The notes beneath the pieces are model-generated. The model searched no databases. It was not told the DNA's origin and saw nothing but the letters and a program-made list of their open reading frames with translations. 8,987 nucleotides of DNA from Fulvivirga aurantia. GTDB lineage: Bacteria; Bacteroidota; Bacteroidia; Cytophagales; Cyclobacteriaceae. The translations under genes and the position numbers were made by a program. The stretch lies in NCBI RefSeq assembly GCF_009711475.1, contig NZ_SMMD01000808.1, forward strand, positions 1 to 8,987, in the 5' to 3' direction. Shown here in pieces: positions 6,668 through 8,987 of the stretch. Position 1 is the first letter of the stretch. Every line of letters starts with the position of its first letter.

Positions 6668-6707
6668 TGTTGTCTGATTGCTCTAAGACAGCATGTACCA
6701 TAGAGCA
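6668..6707 (+). ncRNA. Candidate H-type pseudoknot in the rpsA leader
   Basis: Stem 1 is TGTTGTCT (6668-6675) with AGACAGCA (6686-6693), 8 bp including one G-U. Its 10-nt loop contains TGCTCTA (6679-6685), which pairs perfectly with TAGAGCA (6701-6707) to form the 7-bp stem 2. The connecting loops are GAT (3 nt), none between the stems, and TGTACCA (7 nt), which fits a coaxially stacked H-type pseudoknot. The 3' arm ends 11 nt before the rpsA ATG, inside the ribosome's footprint, so folding should hinder initiation. It is probably an autoregulatory site for S1; a role as a ligand-binding riboswitch is a less likely alternative. Confidence 0.5.
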
Positions 6708-6718
6708 GCTAATACATT

Positions 6719-8848
6719 ATGGCAAAAGAAAAAAACACTGCAGAAGAAGCTAAAGCAGAAACTGCAAAAGAAGAAAAAGCAACTGCAAAAACAGCTGAAA
6801 CTGCAGAGGCAAAAGAAGAGAAAGCTCCTAAAGCCGAAGCTAAAAAAGAAAAAGCTCCTGCTAAATCTGAGCCTAAGGTTGAATCTAAACCAGATGCTGA
6901 CTTTGACTGGGAAGCATTTGAAACTAAAGGTTTTGGAGAAGGCTACAACAAAAAGCAGCGTGAAGAGCTAGCTTCGATCTACGAAGAGACGCTTACCACT
7001 ATTGAGGAGAAAGAACTTGTAAAAGGTACTGTAGTAGGTATCAATGCGAGAGACGTAATCCTTAACATCGGCTTTAAATCAGACGGTCTTGTTTCTGCTA
7101 CAGAATTCAGAGATCTTCCTGACCTTAAAGTAGGTGACCAGGTAGAGGTTTTCATCGAGGAGCAGGAAAATGCTAACGGTCAGTTAGTACTTTCTAGAAG
7201 AAAAGCCAAAATCGTACAGGCGTGGGAGATGATCCAGGATGCGTCTGAAAATGATAAAGTAATAGAAGGTTTTGTTAAGAGAAGAACAAAAGGTGGTCTT
7301 ATCGTAGACATCTACGGTGTTGAGGCTTTCCTTCCAGGTTCTCAAATCGATGTGAAGCCAATCAGAGACTTTGATGTATTCGTTGGTAAATCAATGGAGG
7401 TTAAAGTTGTGAAAATCAACTACTCTAACGACAACGTTGTAGTTTCACACAAAGTACTTATCGAGAAAGATCTTGAAGAGCAAAAAGCTGTTATTCTTAA
7501 TAACCTTGAGAAAGGTCAGGTACTAGAAGGTACTATTAAGAACATGACTAACTTCGGTGTATTCATCGACCTTGGTGGTGTAGATGGTCTATTGCACATC
7601 ACAGACATATCTTGGGGTAGAATCAATCACCCTGAAGAAGTACTTAACCTTGACGAAACTGTTAAAGTTGTTGTACTTGACTTTGACGAAGACAAGAAGA
7701 GAATATCACTCGGTATGAAGCAACTTACCGAGCACCCTTGGGACTCGCTTCCTAAAGACCTTGATGTAGGATCTAAAGTAAAAGGTAAGATTGTAAATGT
7801 AGCCGATTACGGTGCATTCTTAGAAATCCAGCCTGGCGTTGAAGGTCTTATTCACGTATCTGAAATGTCTTGGTCTCAGCACCTAAGAAATCCTCAGGAT
7901 TTCATCAATATTGGTGATGAGCTGGAAGCAGTAGTATTGACACTTGATAGAGAAGAGAGAAAAATGTCTCTAGGTATTAAGCAGCTTACTGAAGATCCTT
8001 GGAATAAAGAAAACGTATTGACTAAGTACGCTGTAGGTACTACACACAAAGGTGTGGTAAGAAACCTTACAAACTTTGGTCTTTTCATCGAGCTTGAAGA
8101 AGGTATTGACGGTCTTGTACACGTTTCTGACCTTTCTTGGACTAAGAAAATCAAGCACCCTTCTGAGTTTGTAAAAGTAGGAGAGGAGCTTGAAGTACAA
8201 GTACTTGAGCTAGATGTAGAAAACAGAAGATTAGCATTAAGCCACAAGCACTTAGAAGAAAACCCATGGGATACTTTCGAGAGCGTATTTACTCCAGGTT
8301 CAGTACACAAATGTTCTATCCTAGGTGTGAATGACAAAGGAGCTACTCTTGAGCTTCCTTACGGTATCGAAGGATTCTGTGCAGCTAAAAATCTTGAGAA
8401 AGAAGACGGATCAAAAGCAGAAGCTGGCGAAACGTTAGACTTTAAAGTGTTAGAATTCTCTAAAGAAGACAAGCGAATTGTACTTTCTCACAAGTCAGTT
8501 CACTCTAAAACTGAAGAGAAGCCTAAGCCAGCAGCAGCTCCTAAGAAGAAGGCAGCAGCTAAAGGTGGTAGCACAATGAGCAAGGTGAATAAAGACTCTG
8601 AGAAGTCTACATTAGGTGACCTTGAAGCATTGAGCGCACTTAAAGACAAGATGCAAGGCAAAGCAGATGAGGCTAAGAAAGAAGAGAAGCCAGCTGCTAA
8701 AAAAGCCACTAAGAAATCTGAAGCTGAAAAAGTAGAAGAAGAAATGCCAGAAGGTAAAACTTCAACTACAAAAGCTGAAGAAGGAAAAGCTAAAGCTGAC
8801 GAAGCTAAAGCTGAGAAAGAAGACGACAAAAAAGAAGACGATAAGTAA
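6719..8848 (+). CDS. rpsA: 30S ribosomal protein S1
   Basis: A 709-residue S1 protein, which helps the 30S subunit bind and unfold mRNA. Six S1 (OB-fold) repeats are visible: about 98-163, 179-247, 266-336, 350-423, 439-511 and 526-593. Repeats 3-5 are closest to the consensus, with G-V/A/L-F-I/L-x-[L/I] strands and HITD/HVSE/HVSD motifs. Repeats 1-2 (ribosome-docking in E. coli) and 6 are more divergent, the usual S1 pattern. Outside the folds there is a Lys/Ala/Glu-rich extension at about 1-60 and a longer tail at about 596-709. The tail contains a non-repetitive island, STLGDLEALSALKDKM, at 630-645. The E. coli protein is about 557 residues, so the tails explain the extra length. The ATG has no Shine-Dalgarno sequence and is preceded by a structured leader. 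A strong terminator follows. The Leu-CTT and Val-GTA preference differs from neighbouring genes and suggests high expression. Confidence 0.97.
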   Translation: MAKEKNTAEEAKAETAKEEKATAKTAETAEAKEEKAPKAEAKKEKAPAKSEPKVESKPDADFDWEAFETKGFGEGYNKKQREELASIYEETLTTIEEKELVKGTVVGINARDVILNIGFKSDGLVSATEFRDLPDLKVGDQVEVFIEEQENANGQLVLSRRKAKIVQAWEMIQDASENDKVIEGFVKRRTKGGLIVDIYGVEAFLPGSQIDVKPIRDFDVFVGKSMEVKVVKINYSNDNVVVSHKVLIEKDLEEQKAVILNNLEKGQVLEGTIKNMTNFGVFIDLGGVDGLLHITDISWGRINHPEEVLNLDETVKVVVLDFDEDKKRISLGMKQLTEHPWDSLPKDLDVGSKVKGKIVNVADYGAFLEIQPGVEGLIHVSEMSWSQHLRNPQDFINIGDELEAVVLTLDREERKMSLGIKQLTEDPWNKENVLTKYAVGTTHKGVVRNLTNFGLFIELEEGIDGLVHVSDLSWTKKIKHPSEFVKVGEELEVQVLELDVENRRLALSHKHLEENPWDTFESVFTPGSVHKCSILGVNDKGATLELPYGIEGFCAAKNLEKEDGSKAEAGETLDFKVLEFSKEDKRIVLSHKSVHSKTEEKPKPAAAPKKKAAAKGGSTMSKVNKDSEKSTLGDLEALSALKDKMQGKADEAKKEEKPAAKKATKKSEAEKVEEEMPEGKTSTTKAEEGKAKADEAKAEKEDDKKEDDK

Positions 8849-8870
8849 TCTTTTTTAGATCTATAAATAG

Positions 8871-8896
8871 AAAGCGACCTCAACTGAGGTCGCTTT
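8871..8896 (+). terminator. Intrinsic terminator of rpsA
   Basis: AAAGCGACCTC (8871-8881) pairs perfectly with GAGGTCGCTTT (8886-8896) around the 4-nt loop AACT, and a run of T continues to 8900. It starts 22 nt after the rpsA stop codon. The 5' A-run mirrors the T-run, so it could also act on transcripts arriving from the right. Confidence 0.92.
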
Positions 8897-8925
8897 TTTT
8901 GTTTGTGGACTTATAGGACTCCTAT

Positions 8926-8987
8926 CTATTTAGAACACCATTCCCACTTGTCTAGGAGTTCGTCATCCAGAGCGCCAGCGAAGGATC
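8926..8987 (-). CDS. Possible C-terminal end of a convergent gene (partial)
   Basis: Read on the minus strand from the window edge, one frame gives SFAGALDDELLDKWEWCSK and then TAG (8926-8928). The peptide has a protein-like, acidic, helix-forming character, and the stretch is richer in GC than the flanking spacer. A convergent gene ending 77 bp past the rpsA stop, with the symmetric terminator between, would be a normal layout. Nineteen open codons are not significant on their own, and part of the stretch also resembles a dispersed repeat. No family is recognised. Confidence 0.3.
   Translation of the reverse strand, partial: SFAGALDDELLDKWEWCSK
8961..8987. repeat. GC-rich dispersed-repeat-like motif at the window edge
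   Basis: The sequence begins CGTCATCC, continues GAGCG and ends AGCGAAGGATC. From memory it differs by about one substitution and one inserted base from a short imperfect palindrome (CGTCATCC-TGAGCG-CAGCGAAGGATC) that is scattered in intergenic regions of many Bacteroidota genomes. ATCC/GGAT and CGC/GCG can pair as an interrupted hairpin. It runs off the window end, so a partner copy cannot be seen. It overlaps the possible convergent coding end. Confidence 0.4.

Noticed and set aside
6668..6707. Pseudoknot as a preQ1 or SAM-II type riboswitch
   Set aside because: The fold class is similar, but I do not recognise the conserved ligand-binding loop sequences of those classes, and the ribosomal-protein context favours autoregulation.
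6693..6971. 92-codon forward open frame, very rich in Lys/Leu/Gln, starting inside the rpsA leader
   Set aside because: It is the out-of-frame reading of the repetitive Lys/Ala/Glu N-terminus of S1. Its ATG lies in the pseudoknot's long loop, and the composition is an artefact of GCA/AAA-rich codons.
7894..8337. 147-codon reverse open frame opposite S1 repeats 4-6
   Set aside because: Ser/Thr-rich antisense of conserved S1 domains with no recognisable motif. The sense strand is unambiguous.
8500..8883. 127-codon reverse open frame rich in Ser/Ala/Leu opposite the S1 tail
   Set aside because: It is the antisense of the Lys/Ala/Glu repeats, which contain few antisense stops, and it runs into the terminator.
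1..8987. CRISPR arrays, insertion sequences, tRNA or rRNA genes
   Set aside because: No regularly spaced direct repeats, transposase motifs, paired terminal repeats or cloverleaf sequences were seen on either strand.

Overview
The window looks like a chromosomal piece of a Bacteroidota bacterium, most likely a free-living Cytophagales-type marine or soil lineage. This is an inference from several signs: FtsX/MacB permeases of about 800 residues ending in NPVETLKDE, start codons mostly without a Shine-Dalgarno sequence, Bacteroidota-style -7 promoter elements (TAnnTTTG), and a ribosomal protein S1 with long Lys/Ala/Glu tails. Species cannot be named from the sequence alone.

Positions 1-5973 hold parts of a tripartite ABC export system. 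The last seven codons of an upstream permease-like gene (3-26) precede a complete eight-helix FtsX-type permease (52-2490). A serine beta-lactamase-fold hydrolase with a membrane anchor lies on the opposite strand (2495-3715), converging on the permease with only 4 bp between stop codons. The 202-bp region 3716-3917 drives transcription both ways. Toward the right it holds an imperfect sigma-54-like -24/-12 element and two related dyads 20 bp apart, which resemble activator (enhancer-binding protein) sites. It leads into an ATPase gene (3918-4607) and a TolC-type outer-membrane channel gene (4633-5973). The ATPase could power the permease(s), and TolC could supply the outer-membrane exit. The periplasmic adaptor expected for such an exporter is not in this window.

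Positions 6076-6516 encode a short BLUF blue-light photoreceptor that keeps all the usual flavin-site residues. It follows tolC on the same strand after 102 bp, and whether it shares the exporter's transcript is unclear.

Positions 6595-8896 form the rpsA unit: a -7 promoter element, a structured leader of about 110 nt, a six-S1-domain ribosomal protein S1 and a strong intrinsic terminator. The leader contains a strong candidate H-type pseudoknot (8-bp and 7-bp stems) ending 11 nt before the start codon. S1 is known to bind pseudoknotted RNA and to repress its own mRNA in E. coli, so this is the best candidate for a little-described regulatory system here. The last bases (8926-8987) are either a GC-rich dispersed repeat, the end of a convergent gene, or both.
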